This document shows positions 31,908 to 41,934 of a stretch of 64,000 nt of DNA, piece after piece. The stretch is from positions 62,001 through 126,000 of the forward strand of contig NZ_JAKIKX010000004.1 in assembly GCF_023283925.1 (NCBI RefSeq), read 5' to 3'. This DNA is from Shewanella marisflavi. Its GTDB lineage: Bacteria; Pseudomonadota; Gammaproteobacteria; Enterobacterales; Shewanellaceae. The translations under genes were made by a program, and so were the position numbers. The notes beneath the pieces are model-generated. The model was given only the letters and a program-made list of their open reading frames with translations, did not search any database and had not been told where the DNA came from. How positions within the stretch are numbered: position 1 is the stretch's first letter; the number at the start of each line of letters is the position of its first letter.

Positions 31908-33206
31908 TTATAGCGCCTTATCCAGCGCCTGTGAGACATCCTGAATAATGTCATCGATATGCTCAATGCCAACTGAGATACGAATTAGGTCTTCTGATAC
32001 CCCCGCCTTGGCGAGTTCCTCACCGTTGAGCTGCCTGTGGGTGGTGGTCGCCGGATGGCAGGCTAAGGATTTGGCATCGCCTATGTTCACCAAGCGTAGG
32101 ATCATCTGTAGCGCATCGATAAAGCGTCCACCGGCGGCTTTTGCTTCTTCGCTGGTTTCGGCCTTGATCCCAAAGCTGATGATGCCAGAGGCCTTGCCAG
32201 AAGTGATCTTCTCACAGTTACTACGATAGGGACTGTTTTGTAGTGCACCATAGTTGACCCAGCTTACTCTTGGGTCTTGCTCGAGAAACTTCGCCAGCGC
32301 CAGTGCATTATCGCAGTGACGTTCCATACGCAGGGCCAGGGTTTCTAATCCTTGCAACAGCAGGAAGGCACTCTGAGGGGCGAGGGCGGCACCAGTGTTG
32401 CGCAGCGGCACCACGCGGCAGCGACCAATAAAGGCTGCCGGGCCGAAGGCCTGGGTGTAGATCACACCATGATAGGAGGGATCTGGTTCGTTGAGTAAGG
32501 CAAAACGTTTAGGTTGCGATGCCCAGTCAAACTTACCTGAGTCGATGATCACCCCGCCTATGGTGGTGCCATGGCCGCCAATATATTTAGTGAGCGAATG
32601 GATAACGATATCGGCGCCATGCTCGAAGGGGCGGCAGAGCACCGGAGTGGCAACGGTATTATCTACGATCAGCGGTACGCCATGCTTATGGGCCAACTCC
32701 GCCAAACGGGCGATATCGACAATATTACCCGCCGGATTGCCGATAGACTCGCAAAACAGCGCCTTGGTATTGTCATCGATATGGGCTTCCAGCGCCTCGA
32801 AATCGTCGAAGGCTGCCATGCGCACCTCTACTCCTTGCCTCGGCAGGGTGTGGGCAAACAGATTATAGGTGCCGCCATAGAGCTGACTTGTGCTAACAAT
32901 ATTATCGCCCACTTGGGTTAGGGCTTGAATTGCATAGGTGATGGCTGCCATACCCGAGGCGAGCGCCAGTGCGCCTATGCCGCCCTCAATAGCGGCGAGA
33001 CGCTGTTCGAGGACATCTGTTGTGGGGTTCATGATGCGAGTATAGATATTGCCCGGCACCTTAAGGTCAAACAGGTCGGCCCCATGTTGGGTATCGTCAA
33101 AGGTATAGGAGGTGGTTTGGTAAATGGGAACCGCGGCCGCTTTGGTCGTCGCTTCCGATGTATAGCCGTGATGCAGTGCTAAAGATTCGAGTTTCATCTT
33201 GTTCAT
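31908..33206 (-). CDS. metY: O-acetylhomoserine sulfhydrylase (MetY type)
   Basis: A 432-residue PLP enzyme that makes homocysteine from O-acetyl- or O-succinylhomoserine and sulfide. The family pattern is clear: YTRIMNPTTDVLEQRLAAIEGG, ALASGMAA, the PLP lysine in HSLTKYIGGHG, and LVNIGDAKSLACHPATTTH. The C-terminal region GVSEDLIRISVGIEHIDD is standard. Two ATG codons three apart are possible starts. A two-unit MetJ operator 46-61 bp upstream links it to methionine control. Confidence 0.93.
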   Translation of the reverse strand: MNKMKLESLALHHGYTSEATTKAAAVPIYQTTSYTFDDTQHGADLFDLKVPGNIYTRIMNPTTDVLEQRLAAIEGGIGALALASGMAAITYAIQALTQVGDNIVSTSQLYGGTYNLFAHTLPRQGVEVRMAAFDDFEALEAHIDDNTKALFCESIGNPAGNIVDIARLAELAHKHGVPLIVDNTVATPVLCRPFEHGADIVIHSLTKYIGGHGTTIGGVIIDSGKFDWASQPKRFALLNEPDPSYHGVIYTQAFGPAAFIGRCRVVPLRNTGAALAPQSAFLLLQGLETLALRMERHCDNALALAKFLEQDPRVSWVNYGALQNSPYRSNCEKITSGKASGIISFGIKAETSEEAKAAGGRFIDALQMILRLVNIGDAKSLACHPATTTHRQLNGEELAKAGVSEDLIRISVGIEHIDDIIQDVSQALDKAL

Positions 33207-33251
33207 CCTATCCTGAGTAAAAACCTGTGACCAAAAATGACCATATCATTT

Positions 33252-33267
33252 AGACTTCTAGATGTCT
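33252..33267. promoter_or_regulatory. MetJ operator (two met boxes)
   Basis: AGACTTCT followed directly by AGATGTCT; the met-box consensus is AGACGTCT, with at least two tandem units needed. Each unit has one mismatch. It lies 46 bp upstream of metY, in the expected promoter position. Confidence 0.8.
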
Positions 33268-33645
33268 AAATCTTTTTTTGTTCGCTGAGATTAATGCTTA
33301 AACTCCCCGATATCGCAATCAGTTTTGTCTTTATTAGTCTTAAATCTTTGGTTGCACCTGCCTCAATTAAGGGACAAAAAATAGCCATTTTGTTATGCCT
33401 TATAGGGGAATTTTTGTCCCACTTTTAATGCTTTAGTTGTAACTAAATAAGGTGTATCTGCTTTATTGGTTTTATCGTTATAAAACTACATTGTTAACAG
33501 TTCTCAGGATTGGCTGGCGATCAAGATCACATTTTTAATCTAAAAACTGTTGTTAAGTTACAGCTCGGTGTCGGAATGTGACCTCAATATCGGAATCAAA
33601 GTTAACAAACTTTTACCATAAGGCATCCCAGTTTAGTAACGGTTG
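33268..33645. other. gene-free promoter region of the nqr operon
   Basis: About 380 bp of AT-rich sequence upstream of nqrA with no reading frame. It contains an ATAAGGTGTATCTG stretch and several possible -10 elements but no operator that I recognise. Confidence 0.4.
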
Positions 33646-35016
33646 ATGTTTGCGATGGCAGCTTTTCCAGACAAGATTAAGACGATAAAGAAGGGCTTAG
33701 ATGTGCCTATCGCAGGTGAGCCTCGGCAAGAGATTGATTGCTGCGCTCGACCTGCAAAGGTAGCACTGCTAGGTGAGGAATATGTTGGCCTAAAACCCAC
33801 ACTCTTGGTGGAGGTTGGCGATCGGGTTAAGAAGGGCCAAGCGCTGTTCGAAGACAAGAAGGCACCAGGTGTGCGCTTTACCGCGCCGGCCAGTGGCCTG
33901 ATTGTCGAGATCAATCGCGGCGAACGCCGTGTATTGCAATCGGTCGTGATCCAAGTGGAGGGCGAGGAGCAGATCACTTTCCAAGCCTATTCAGACCTTA
34001 ATCTGCTCAGCCGTGACGCCGTAAAACAAAACCTGGTAGAGAGTGGTCTATGGACCGCGCTACGTACCCGTCCTTTCTCGAGAGTGCCCCTGCTGGACAG
34101 CGAGCCTGTGGCAATATTTGTCAACGCCATGGACACCAATCCTTTAGCCGCCGATCCTCGGGTGATCATTAAAGATCAGCAAGAGGCCTTCGCTGCCGGA
34201 CTCAAGGTGCTTAGCTATCTGACACCGGGCAAGATTCATCTGTGCCACGATGTCGGTGAAGCCCTGCCTGGTGCTGACTTGCCTCAGGTCGAAAGCCATC
34301 AATTTGCCGGCGTGCATCCCGCCGGACTGGTTGGCACCCATATTCACTTTATTTCACCTGCTAGCCTGGAGCGTCCAGTCTGGCATCTGGGTTATCAGGA
34401 TCTCATCGCCTACGGCAAGTTGTTCTTGACCGGTGAGCTCTATACGGATCGCGTTGTCGCTCTAGGTGGGCCGACGGCGCTTAATCCAAGGCTGCTGCGC
34501 ACTCAGCTCGGCGCTCAGTTAAGCGAGCTGGTAAAAGGCGAGGTTAAGCCTGGCAGCAATCGTATAGTGTCAGGCTCTGTATTGGCTGGCCATACCGCCG
34601 AAGGCGTTCATGACTATCTGGGCCGTTTCCATCAGCAGATCTCAGTGCTCGCCGAAGATATTAAGCATCAGCTGATGCCATGGGTACGTGGCGGCCGCGA
34701 TAAGTTTTCTATTACCCGCGCCGTGACCTCTCGTTTTAAGGCCACTAAACGTTTGTTTGACCTGACCACCAACGCAGGCGGTTCTCATCGCGCCATGATG
34801 GCCTTTGGCCAGCTGGATCGCGTCATGCCGCTGGATATCTTACCCACGCTTTTGGTGCGCGATCTCGTGGTGCGTGACACCGATGAGGCTCAGGCCTTAG
34901 GGGCCTTAGAGCTGGATGAGGAAGATTTAGCCCTGTGTACTTTTGTCTGTCCCGGTAAGTATGACTTCGGGCAGGAACTGCGCATCTGCCTAGATATTAT
35001 TGAGAGGGAAGGTTAA
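33646..35016 (+). CDS. nqrA: Na+-translocating NADH:quinone reductase subunit A
   Basis: A 456-residue peripheral cytoplasmic subunit of the sodium-pumping NADH dehydrogenase, thought to bind quinone. The family core starts at [13 protein letters not shown]; here about 12 residues precede it ([10 protein letters not shown]), more than the usual one to three, so the real start may differ. Conserved [18 protein letters not shown] and the C-terminal [12 protein letters not shown] are present. It is the first gene of nqrABCDEF. The stop codon overlaps the nqrB start by one base. Confidence 0.95.
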   Translation: MFAMAAFPDKIKTIKKGLDVPIAGEPRQEIDCCARPAKVALLGEEYVGLKPTLLVEVGDRVKKGQALFEDKKAPGVRFTAPASGLIVEINRGERRVLQSVVIQVEGEEQITFQAYSDLNLLSRDAVKQNLVESGLWTALRTRPFSRVPLLDSEPVAIFVNAMDTNPLAADPRVIIKDQQEAFAAGLKVLSYLTPGKIHLCHDVGEALPGADLPQVESHQFAGVHPAGLVGTHIHFISPASLERPVWHLGYQDLIAYGKLFLTGELYTDRVVALGGPTALNPRLLRTQLGAQLSELVKGEVKPGSNRIVSGSVLAGHTAEGVHDYLGRFHQQISVLAEDIKHQLMPWVRGGRDKFSITRAVTSRFKATKRLFDLTTNAGGSHRAMMAFGQLDRVMPLDILPTLLVRDLVVRDTDEAQALGALELDEEDLALCTFVCPGKYDFGQELRICLDIIEREG

Positions 35017-36230
35017 TGAGTAAGCAAGACAATAAGCCAGATGTGCAAGAGAACTACTATGCCCATGGCTCGTCGATGCGCAGTTTCTTGCGCTCGCTGC
35101 TTTATGCCCATGGCCGCAGCACTAAAGGCAAGGTGCATGTGCGTGACGCGATTGATGTCAAACGTACCATGACCTTAGTGGGCCTTTGCCTGCTACCTGC
35201 CATATTGTTTGGTATTTATAACATAGGTTTACAAGCGCAGCAGGCATTGGCCGCTGGGCTGACGACACCAGAGAGTTGGCAGTTATGGGTGTTCAATGGC
35301 ATTTCTGGAGGCCTCAGTGAGCAAACTGGGCTTTTAGGGCTATTTGCCTATGGCCTGAGCTTTTTCCTGCCCATCTATCTTACCGCGCTGGTGGTGAGCC
35401 TGTTTTGGGAAGTGGTGTTTGCCAAGGTGCGTCGTCAGGAGCTGCATGAAGGCTTCTTCGTTACTGCCTTGCTATTTACCTTGATTTTGCCGGTATCAAC
35501 ACCGCTTTGGATAGTTGCCCTGGGCATCACCTTTGGTGTGATCATGGCCAAGGAGGTGTTTGGTGGCATGGGGTATAACTTTTTAAACCCTGCGCTGGCC
35601 GGTTACGCCTTTATCTATTTCGCTTATCCGACAGAGGTGGCGCAGATTGCTCAGTTTGTGGCGGTCGATGGTTTCTCTGGCGCGACTGTGCTGCACGAAA
35701 CTGCGGCGGGTAAGATGAGCTTTGAAGGCTACACCTGGTATCAGGCCTTTAGTGACCCGCTTTGGTGGGATGCCTTCTTTGGCTTCACCGTGGGATCGAT
35801 TGCCGAAACCAGCACGCTGGCCATTCTTTTCGGTGGCCTGCTACTGCTGTTGACCCGTCTGGCCGACTGGCGTGTGGTGACAGGGGTAATGGCTGGCATG
35901 CTAGCCACTGCTCTGCTGTTTAATCTCATCGGCTCAGATAAGAACGCCATGTTCGCCATGCCGTGGACCTGGCATCTGGTCACTGGTGGTTTTGCCTTAG
36001 GGATGATGTTCATGGCGACCGACCCGGTCACCACTGCGTACACCCGTCAGGGTAAGTTTGCCTATGGTGCTCTTATCGGTTTCATGACTGTGCTGATCCG
36101 CGTGCTGAATCTCAAGATGCCAGAGGGGATTATGCTGGCGATACTGTTTGCCAACTTGTGGGCGCCTATTTTCGATTACCTGGTGGCGCGCAGCAACATC
36201 AAGCGGAGGCTGAAACGTAATGCCTTATAA
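35016..36230 (+). CDS. nqrB: Na+-translocating NADH:quinone reductase subunit B
   Basis: A 404-residue integral membrane subunit with about ten membrane segments. FMN is attached covalently to the threonine of SGAT (T224, in VDGFSGATVL), which is intact. GYFFLNP-like NFLNPALAGYAF and MATDPVTTAYT match the NqrB/RnfD family. It starts at the last base of nqrA. Its last ten bases overlap the start of a 41-codon reading frame that runs to nqrC. Confidence 0.96.
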   Translation: MSKQDNKPDVQENYYAHGSSMRSFLRSLLYAHGRSTKGKVHVRDAIDVKRTMTLVGLCLLPAILFGIYNIGLQAQQALAAGLTTPESWQLWVFNGISGGLSEQTGLLGLFAYGLSFFLPIYLTALVVSLFWEVVFAKVRRQELHEGFFVTALLFTLILPVSTPLWIVALGITFGVIMAKEVFGGMGYNFLNPALAGYAFIYFAYPTEVAQIAQFVAVDGFSGATVLHETAAGKMSFEGYTWYQAFSDPLWWDAFFGFTVGSIAETSTLAILFGGLLLLLTRLADWRVVTGVMAGMLATALLFNLIGSDKNAMFAMPWTWHLVTGGFALGMMFMATDPVTTAYTRQGKFAYGALIGFMTVLIRVLNLKMPEGIMLAILFANLWAPIFDYLVARSNIKRRLKRNAL

Positions 36231-36345
36231 ATCTGAACATATGTTAAGGATCCAGACCGCCAACTTTTGGTCGTCAATTCTCGCATCCTTTTTGTTTCGT
36301 CGTTCCAGCCGCGCCGAGCGCGACACTATGGAGAAGCAACGCTAA
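36220..36345 (+). CDS. candidate coupled micropeptide between nqrB and nqrC
   Basis: A 41-residue reading frame, MPYKSEHMLRIQTANFW to DTMEKQR. Its ATG lies inside the nqrB 3' end, ten bases after GGAGG, and its stop TAA shares a base with the nqrC ATG (TAATG). The middle is hydrophobic and aromatic (FWSSILASFLF) and is flanked by basic residues, as in a short amphipathic or membrane-entering helix. It fills the otherwise unexplained 115-bp nqrB-nqrC gap exactly. No family was recognised. It could be a real small subunit or a translation-coupling device; a chance frame is possible. Confidence 0.5.
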   Translation: MPYKSEHMLRIQTANFWSSILASFLFRRSSRAERDTMEKQR

Positions 36346-37115
36346 TGGCATTTAAGAAAGATACTGTTGTGGGGACCATGATCTTCACACTCGTCCTCTG
36401 CCTCTCTTGTTCTTTTATGATCACAGGTACGGCCGAGGTACTCAAAGAACGTAAGTTGGCCAAGAAGCGCGATGAGCTTAAGCGTTATGTACTCATTGCC
36501 GCCGATATCGATATCGGGGGAGATAAGGACTTTCGCGCCATCTTCGAGAAGTCGGTGACGCCTATGCTGGTGGATCTGGATTCTGGCGAGATAGACACTC
36601 AGGCCAATGTACTGGATTTTGACGACCGCATGGCGGCCATCAACCCGCAGACCTCGATCAAGCCTAAGAAGGATATCGCCAAGATTAAGACCCGCGCTAA
36701 CCAGGCTCGCGTATTCAAGGTGTTTGACGAAAAAGGTGAACTCCATGCCGTGGTGCTACCCATCTATGGCAAGGGGCTCTGGTCGATCATCTATGGTTAT
36801 GTGGCACTTAAGCCAGACCTGAACACTATCGAAAACGTGGTCTTCTATGAGCATGGTGAAACGCCTGGCATAGGTGATTTTCTCGATGACTCGGCCTGGA
36901 CCGATAAGTTTAAAGGCAAGCAGCTGTTTGATGATAAAGGAAAAGTCTCTTTCAGTGTGGTTAAGGGTGGCGCTGAGCCGGGTGATCTGCATGGTGTTGA
37001 TGCGGTCAGTGGCGCAACCATGACGGGGCGCGGCGTACAACGTGCCGTGCAGTTCTGGTTCGGTGTCGAAGGTTATCAGACCTTCCTTCACAAGCTAAAA
37101 GCGTCGGAGGTTTAA
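36345..37115 (+). CDS. nqrC: Na+-translocating NADH:quinone reductase subunit C
   Basis: A 256-residue subunit with one N-terminal membrane anchor (about 9-30) and a periplasmic FMN domain. The covalent FMN threonine is T225 in SGATMT, the same position as in Vibrio cholerae NqrC. The start [12 protein letters not shown] is chosen because GGAGAAGC lies just upstream and it aligns with family starts. It is one base apart from nqrD. Confidence 0.95.
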   Translation: MAFKKDTVVGTMIFTLVLCLSCSFMITGTAEVLKERKLAKKRDELKRYVLIAADIDIGGDKDFRAIFEKSVTPMLVDLDSGEIDTQANVLDFDDRMAAINPQTSIKPKKDIAKIKTRANQARVFKVFDEKGELHAVVLPIYGKGLWSIIYGYVALKPDLNTIENVVFYEHGETPGIGDFLDDSAWTDKFKGKQLFDDKGKVSFSVVKGGAEPGDLHGVDAVSGATMTGRGVQRAVQFWFGVEGYQTFLHKLKASEV

Positions 37116-37116
37116 G

Positions 37117-37740
37117 ATGAGTAAGAGTATGACGGCGACCCGGGATATTTTAACCACGCCCATCTTCGCTAATAACCCGATTGCCATGCAGGTACTGGGG
37201 GTCTGTTCGGCGCTGGCGGTGAGCAACTCGATGCAAACCGCTTTGGTGATGACGCTGGCGGTGACCTTTGTGTTGGTGTTTTCCAACCTGATCATCTCCA
37301 CGATCCGTAACTTTATTCCTAACAGTGTGCGCATCATCGCTCAGATGACTGTGATCGCATCCCTGGTGATTATCGTCGATATGGTGCTGCAAGATGTGGC
37401 CTATGAACTATCGCGCCAGTTGTCAGTGTTTGTGGGCTTGATCATTACTAACTGTATCATCATGGGCCGTGCTGAAGCTTACGCCATGAAGATGCCACCA
37501 CATCTGGCCGTAGTAGACGCCATGGGTAACGCCATGGGTTATGGCGTTATCTTGCTCAGTGTCGCCTTTGTGCGTGAACTGCTGGGCTCGGGTACCCTGT
37601 TTGGCCATGAGATCCTTAAGACTGTTGAGAACGACGGCTGGTATCTGGCGAACGAGATGTTCAAGCTACCGCCGAGTGCATTCTTCCTGATTGGCTTACT
37701 GATCTGGGCCATCAATGTTATCCAGCGTAAGCGAGGTTAA
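37117..37740 (+). CDS. nqrD: Na+-translocating NADH:quinone reductase subunit D
   Basis: A 207-residue, six-segment membrane subunit of the NqrDE/RnfAE type. The conserved [19 protein letters not shown] carries the cysteine that with NqrE holds a membrane-embedded iron site. The following nqrE start lies four bases after the stop. Confidence 0.95.
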   Translation: MSKSMTATRDILTTPIFANNPIAMQVLGVCSALAVSNSMQTALVMTLAVTFVLVFSNLIISTIRNFIPNSVRIIAQMTVIASLVIIVDMVLQDVAYELSRQLSVFVGLIITNCIIMGRAEAYAMKMPPHLAVVDAMGNAMGYGVILLSVAFVRELLGSGTLFGHEILKTVENDGWYLANEMFKLPPSAFFLIGLLIWAINVIQRKRG

Positions 37741-37744
37741 GGCT

Positions 37745-38353
37745 ATGGAACACTATATTAATCTCTTTGTTCAGGCGGTCTTTATCGACAACATGGCGCT
37801 CTCTTTCTTCATGGGCATGTGTACTTTCCTGGCCGTGTCGAAAAAGGTGTCGACCTCTTTTGGTCTGGGTATCGCCGTGATTGTGGTGATGACACTCGCG
37901 GTGCCGCTAAACCAGCTGATCTATGCCAACGTGTTGGCTCCTGGCGCGCTGGCCTGGGCCGGCTATCCCGAGCTTGACTTGAGCTACCTGCAGCTGATCA
38001 CCTTTATCGGTGTGATCGCCGCACTGGTGCAGATCCTGGAGATGTTTCTGGATAAGTACATTCCTAGCCTCTATCAGAGCCTGGGGATCTTCCTGCCGCT
38101 GCTAACGGTTAACTGCGCTATCTTCGCCGGGGTGATCTTCATGGCAAACCGCGACTACAGCCTGGCTGAGTCAGTGGTGTTTGCTACTGGGTCGGGTTTG
38201 GGCTGGGCGATGGCGATTGTGCTGCTGGCCGGCCTGCGTGAGCGGATGAAGTTCCACGCCATCCCCGCGGGGCTGCAAGGTGTAGGCATCACCTTTATTA
38301 CCACGGGCCTGATGGCATTAGGCTTTATGTCTTTCTCCGGCATTTCGCTCTAA
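37745..38353 (+). CDS. nqrE: Na+-translocating NADH:quinone reductase subunit E
   Basis: A 202-residue, six-segment membrane subunit paired with NqrD. The start [13 protein letters not shown] aligns with the family and follows AAGG. The iron-binding cysteine-bearing segment [14 protein letters not shown] is present, as is the N-terminal [11 protein letters not shown]. Confidence 0.95.
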   Translation: MEHYINLFVQAVFIDNMALSFFMGMCTFLAVSKKVSTSFGLGIAVIVVMTLAVPLNQLIYANVLAPGALAWAGYPELDLSYLQLITFIGVIAALVQILEMFLDKYIPSLYQSLGIFLPLLTVNCAIFAGVIFMANRDYSLAESVVFATGSGLGWAMAIVLLAGLRERMKFHAIPAGLQGVGITFITTGLMALGFMSFSGISL

Positions 38354-38394
38354 GTGGCGTGCTTAAGTCAGTGCATTAAGAAAAGGGTTATTAG

Positions 38395-39612
38395 ATGGAA
38401 ATGGCAATAGGCATAGGCATGTTCACCATAGTCGTGTGCATGCTGGTAATAGTGATTTTAGTCGCCAAGAGCAAGTTAGTGATCAACGGTGATGTCAGCA
38501 TTCGCATCAATGATGACGATGAGAAGAGCATTACCACGGCGGCGGGCGACAAGCTGCTGGGCGCGTTGGCAAGCAAGGATATCTTTATTCCTTCCGCTTG
38601 CGGCGGTGGCGGTACCTGCGGTCAGTGCCGAGTAAAGGTGAAGTCTGGAGGCGGCGATATTCTGCCTACCGAACGTGACCATATCAACAAGAAAGAGGCC
38701 AAAGAGGGTTGTCGCCTGGCCTGTCAGGTGGCGGTGAAGACTGACATGGAACTTGAGCTGGAAGAGGAGATCTTCGGCGTCAAGAAGTGGCAGTGTGAGG
38801 TGATCTCAAACGACAACCAGGCCACCTTTATCAAGGAACTGCTGCTTAAGCTGCCCGAAGGTGAAGATGTTAAGTTTAAGGCCGGTGGTTACATTCAAAT
38901 TGAAGCGCCGGCTCATCAGGTGAAATACAGCGATTTCGATATCCCGACCGAGTACCGTGACGATTGGGAAAAGTATGGCCTGTTCGATCTGGTTTCGACC
39001 GTAGATGAAGATGTGCTGCGTGCCTACTCTATGGCTAACTACCCTGATGAGAAGGGCATTATCATGCTGAATGTGCGTATCGCTACGCCGCCAGCCGATG
39101 GTTTGCCGCCGGGCAAGATGTCTTCTTATATCTTTAATCTTAAGGCGGGTGACAAGGTCACTATCTCTGGGCCATTTGGTGAGTTCTTTGTCAAAGAGAC
39201 AGATGCCGAGATGGTGTTTATCGGTGGTGGTGCTGGTATGGCGCCGATGCGCTCACATATCTTCAACCAGCTTAAGGGTGAAAAGACCAAGCGTAAGATG
39301 ACTTTCTGGTATGGTGCTCGCTCATGCCGTGAGATCTTCTATCAGGAGGATTTTGACGCACTGGCGGCTGAGAACGATAACTTTGAGTGGCATGTGGCTC
39401 TGTCGGATCCGCTCCCCGAGGACAACTGGGACGGTTACACCGGCTTTATCCATAATGTGCTCTATGAGAACTACCTGAAAAATCATAAGGCGCCGGAAGA
39501 TTGTGAGTTCTACATGTGTGGCCCTCCAATCATGAACTCCTCGGTGATCAACATGCTGGAAAGCCTAGGTGTTGAGCAAGAGAATATCCTGCTGGATGAC
39601 TTCGGAGATTAA
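38395..39612 (+). CDS. nqrF: Na+-translocating NADH:quinone reductase subunit F
   Basis: A 405-residue electron-entry subunit. One N-terminal membrane helix (about 5-24), a 2Fe-2S ferredoxin domain with cysteines C69, C75, C78 and C110, then a ferredoxin-NADP reductase-like domain: YSMANYP for [15 protein letters not shown] for NADH, and FYMCGPP near the end. It accepts electrons from NADH and passes them to NqrB/C/D/E. It is the last gene of the operon; no apbE follows, so the flavin transferase must be elsewhere. Confidence 0.97.
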   Translation: MEMAIGIGMFTIVVCMLVIVILVAKSKLVINGDVSIRINDDDEKSITTAAGDKLLGALASKDIFIPSACGGGGTCGQCRVKVKSGGGDILPTERDHINKKEAKEGCRLACQVAVKTDMELELEEEIFGVKKWQCEVISNDNQATFIKELLLKLPEGEDVKFKAGGYIQIEAPAHQVKYSDFDIPTEYRDDWEKYGLFDLVSTVDEDVLRAYSMANYPDEKGIIMLNVRIATPPADGLPPGKMSSYIFNLKAGDKVTISGPFGEFFVKETDAEMVFIGGGAGMAPMRSHIFNQLKGEKTKRKMTFWYGARSCREIFYQEDFDALAAENDNFEWHVALSDPLPEDNWDGYTGFIHNVLYENYLKNHKAPEDCEFYMCGPPIMNSSVINMLESLGVEQENILLDDFGD

Positions 39613-39632
39613 CCCTGAGTCTGTTAAGAAAT

Positions 39633-39660
39633 AAAAACGCAGCCATTGGCTGCGTTTTTT
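39633..39660 (+). terminator. terminator of the nqr operon (CGCAGCC type)
   Basis: Stem CGCAGCC/GGCTGCG (39638-39644, 39648-39654) with A5 before and T6 after. Confidence 0.92.
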
Positions 39661-39669
39661 GTGGGGAAT

Positions 39670-41751
39670 TTATAACTTTTCTTGCAAATACTTTATTGCT
39701 TTTTGATTACCACCATTCGCACTTTTATTCATCCAGGTTTCTCCTGCAGTCGTGGATTCTCTGTCCAGCAAATATTTCCCTAATCTATATTGGGCCTCAC
39801 TATCGTTATGTTCAGCGGCTTTTCTCAGCCAGGTTAATCCCAATTCTTCATTAACGGGGATGCCTTCACCCTCAAGATAAAGTTCACTGAGATTTAACAT
39901 GGCTGTTGTTTGCCCATGCCACTCTGCGGCAGAACGATAGAGGCTAACGGCTTGCTCAATGTCTTGCTTAACACCAAGGCCTAGGCGATACATCTCTCCA
40001 AGATTATTCGCGGCAGTTGAATCTTGTTGCTTGAGTGCCAATTCGTAAAAATGACGGGCTTGTAGGTAGTCCTGCTTAATCTCATTTCCAAAGAAAAAGA
40101 GATTTCCAAGTTTCATGTTTTCGTTATAGTTTCGTAACTTGCAAAAAGTGGTGTAGAGCTCAAGGCCATATAGCATGTTTTGAGGCACACCTTCTCCGTT
40201 CATATAGAGTAGACCTAACCGCATATAAGCATAAGGATGTTCTCCTTCAATGCCTTTCTTATACCAAGCGATAGCTAGGTCTAAATCATGATGGTTGGGG
40301 CTACCATATTCGTATAGTTGACCTAAGTTAACGGTCGAGTCAATTTCTCCTTGTGAGTAAGCTTTCTCAAAATATGCAATGGCTTTATCAATATCGTGCT
40401 CGACTAAATCGCTTTTGTAGTAGATGAGCCCTAGGTAGTGGGTTGCTAGGGAGTTACCTTCAGCTATCTCTAATAAGTAGGGGAGTGCGAGTTGATCATT
40501 TTTTTCTGTTCCTAAGCCTAAATGATAGGCTTTACCTACTTCATAGTAGGCTTGCTCTAAGCCGAGATCTGCTGCTTGTTGAAAAAGAGACAAGGCTTTA
40601 GTTCTGTCCCGCTTAACAGAGTTTCCATCTCGATAGATGGTGCCCAAATTATATAAAGCTTGGGGATTATTCATGGTCGCCGCTTTATTGAAAAGCTCTA
40701 GCCCTAATGCCGTATTCCGTTCAACATGATCGCCATTGAAGTAGATAGAAGCCATGTTGTTTAGCGCTAGTGCATTATTTTGTTGAGCCGCAAGCTGGTA
40801 TAACTTTAGAGCTGTATCAATATCTTGAGGAACGTATTGTCCAGATTCAAAATAGGTCGCTAAGTTAACCATAGATCCCGCATCACCTAATTCCGCGGCT
40901 CTCTGGTAAATCTGTATAGCTAACTTCTGGTCTTGCTCTACAAACCAACCGAAATCGTACATATTGGCCATATAACCAACAGCAGATTTATGGTTTTGCT
41001 CAACGGCCAATAGAAGGTAATGTACACCCTTCTCGGGGTCTACTTTGGTGGCTACGCCATCGAAATATATAGTCGCCAAATTGTACTGAGCAGAAGCATT
41101 ACCTGCGTCGGCAGCGAGTTTGTACCATTCAAATGATTGCTTAACGTTGTCTTTTTCAAAATGGTAGAGATACGCTAAACCTAGATAACAGGAAGCTAGC
41201 TGTTGCTTAGCACCAAGTAAAAAGTTTGCCTCGGCCTTTAGCAAGTCCTTCCTGGCTGGCTCGTCTAAATAGAGAAATCCTAACTCGCATGAAGCCATTG
41301 GAGCGTTCAACGAAATTGCTCGCTGATAATAATCTATCGCTTGATCGAGGTTTTGATCGACAAACTCACCATTTCGGTAAAACGCTGCAAGGTTTATTAA
41401 GGCTTGGGTATCATGCTGTTTTGCAGCTTTTAGATACCAGTGAAATGCAAGTTCGTTGTCTTCTTTAATACCTAGTGCGCCAACATCATAGATTAACCCT
41501 AATTCACTCTGAGCTCTGGGTAGTCCCTCGTTTGCAGCCTCTTTATATAGCATGAGTGCTTTTTCGGGCTGACCACTTTCATAGTATTGCTGCGCTAGCG
41601 TTAGCTTTTCCTCGCTTGTTAATTTTGAGCTTTCTACCTGTAGATCGATAGACGGATTACTAGTCATCTCGGAGGAAGGGGGGTTAGTGTTAGTTGCAAC
41701 GCAAGCACTTAGCATTCCTAGGCAAAATAAAGTCGAAATGGTACGGTACAT
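39670..41751 (-). CDS. Sel1-repeat (TPR-like) lipoprotein
   Basis: A 693-residue lipoprotein with signal peptide to LSAC (residues about 14-17). The rest is about 16 Sel1 repeats of 36 residues (for example AQYNLATIYFDGVATKVDPE, ALNNMASIYFNGDHVERNTA), which form a helical solenoid for protein binding. Its GC is lower than that of the nqr genes. Such proteins often act in envelope assembly or signalling; a precise role cannot be given. It is a single gene that converges with the nqr operon. Confidence 0.9.
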   Translation of the reverse strand: MYRTISTLFCLGMLSACVATNTNPPSSEMTSNPSIDLQVESSKLTSEEKLTLAQQYYESGQPEKALMLYKEAANEGLPRAQSELGLIYDVGALGIKEDNELAFHWYLKAAKQHDTQALINLAAFYRNGEFVDQNLDQAIDYYQRAISLNAPMASCELGFLYLDEPARKDLLKAEANFLLGAKQQLASCYLGLAYLYHFEKDNVKQSFEWYKLAADAGNASAQYNLATIYFDGVATKVDPEKGVHYLLLAVEQNHKSAVGYMANMYDFGWFVEQDQKLAIQIYQRAAELGDAGSMVNLATYFESGQYVPQDIDTALKLYQLAAQQNNALALNNMASIYFNGDHVERNTALGLELFNKAATMNNPQALYNLGTIYRDGNSVKRDRTKALSLFQQAADLGLEQAYYEVGKAYHLGLGTEKNDQLALPYLLEIAEGNSLATHYLGLIYYKSDLVEHDIDKAIAYFEKAYSQGEIDSTVNLGQLYEYGSPNHHDLDLAIAWYKKGIEGEHPYAYMRLGLLYMNGEGVPQNMLYGLELYTTFCKLRNYNENMKLGNLFFFGNEIKQDYLQARHFYELALKQQDSTAANNLGEMYRLGLGVKQDIEQAVSLYRSAAEWHGQTTAMLNLSELYLEGEGIPVNEELGLTWLRKAAEHNDSEAQYRLGKYLLDRESTTAGETWMNKSANGGNQKAIKYLQEKL

Positions 41752-41934
41752 GTCATTCCTTTAACATTTGTTTAATGCTTTTGCATCATATCGTTAGGGC
41801 TAGGAAAAAGTAAATGTCTATATTGCGGCTCAGGCAATTTAGGGACTGTCATTATGGTTTGATCTACATCAAGGAGCCTGTAGTAGGGGATCTCTATATT
41901 GTTTTGTTATCTAAAGGTTAATAAAGCGAATGAT

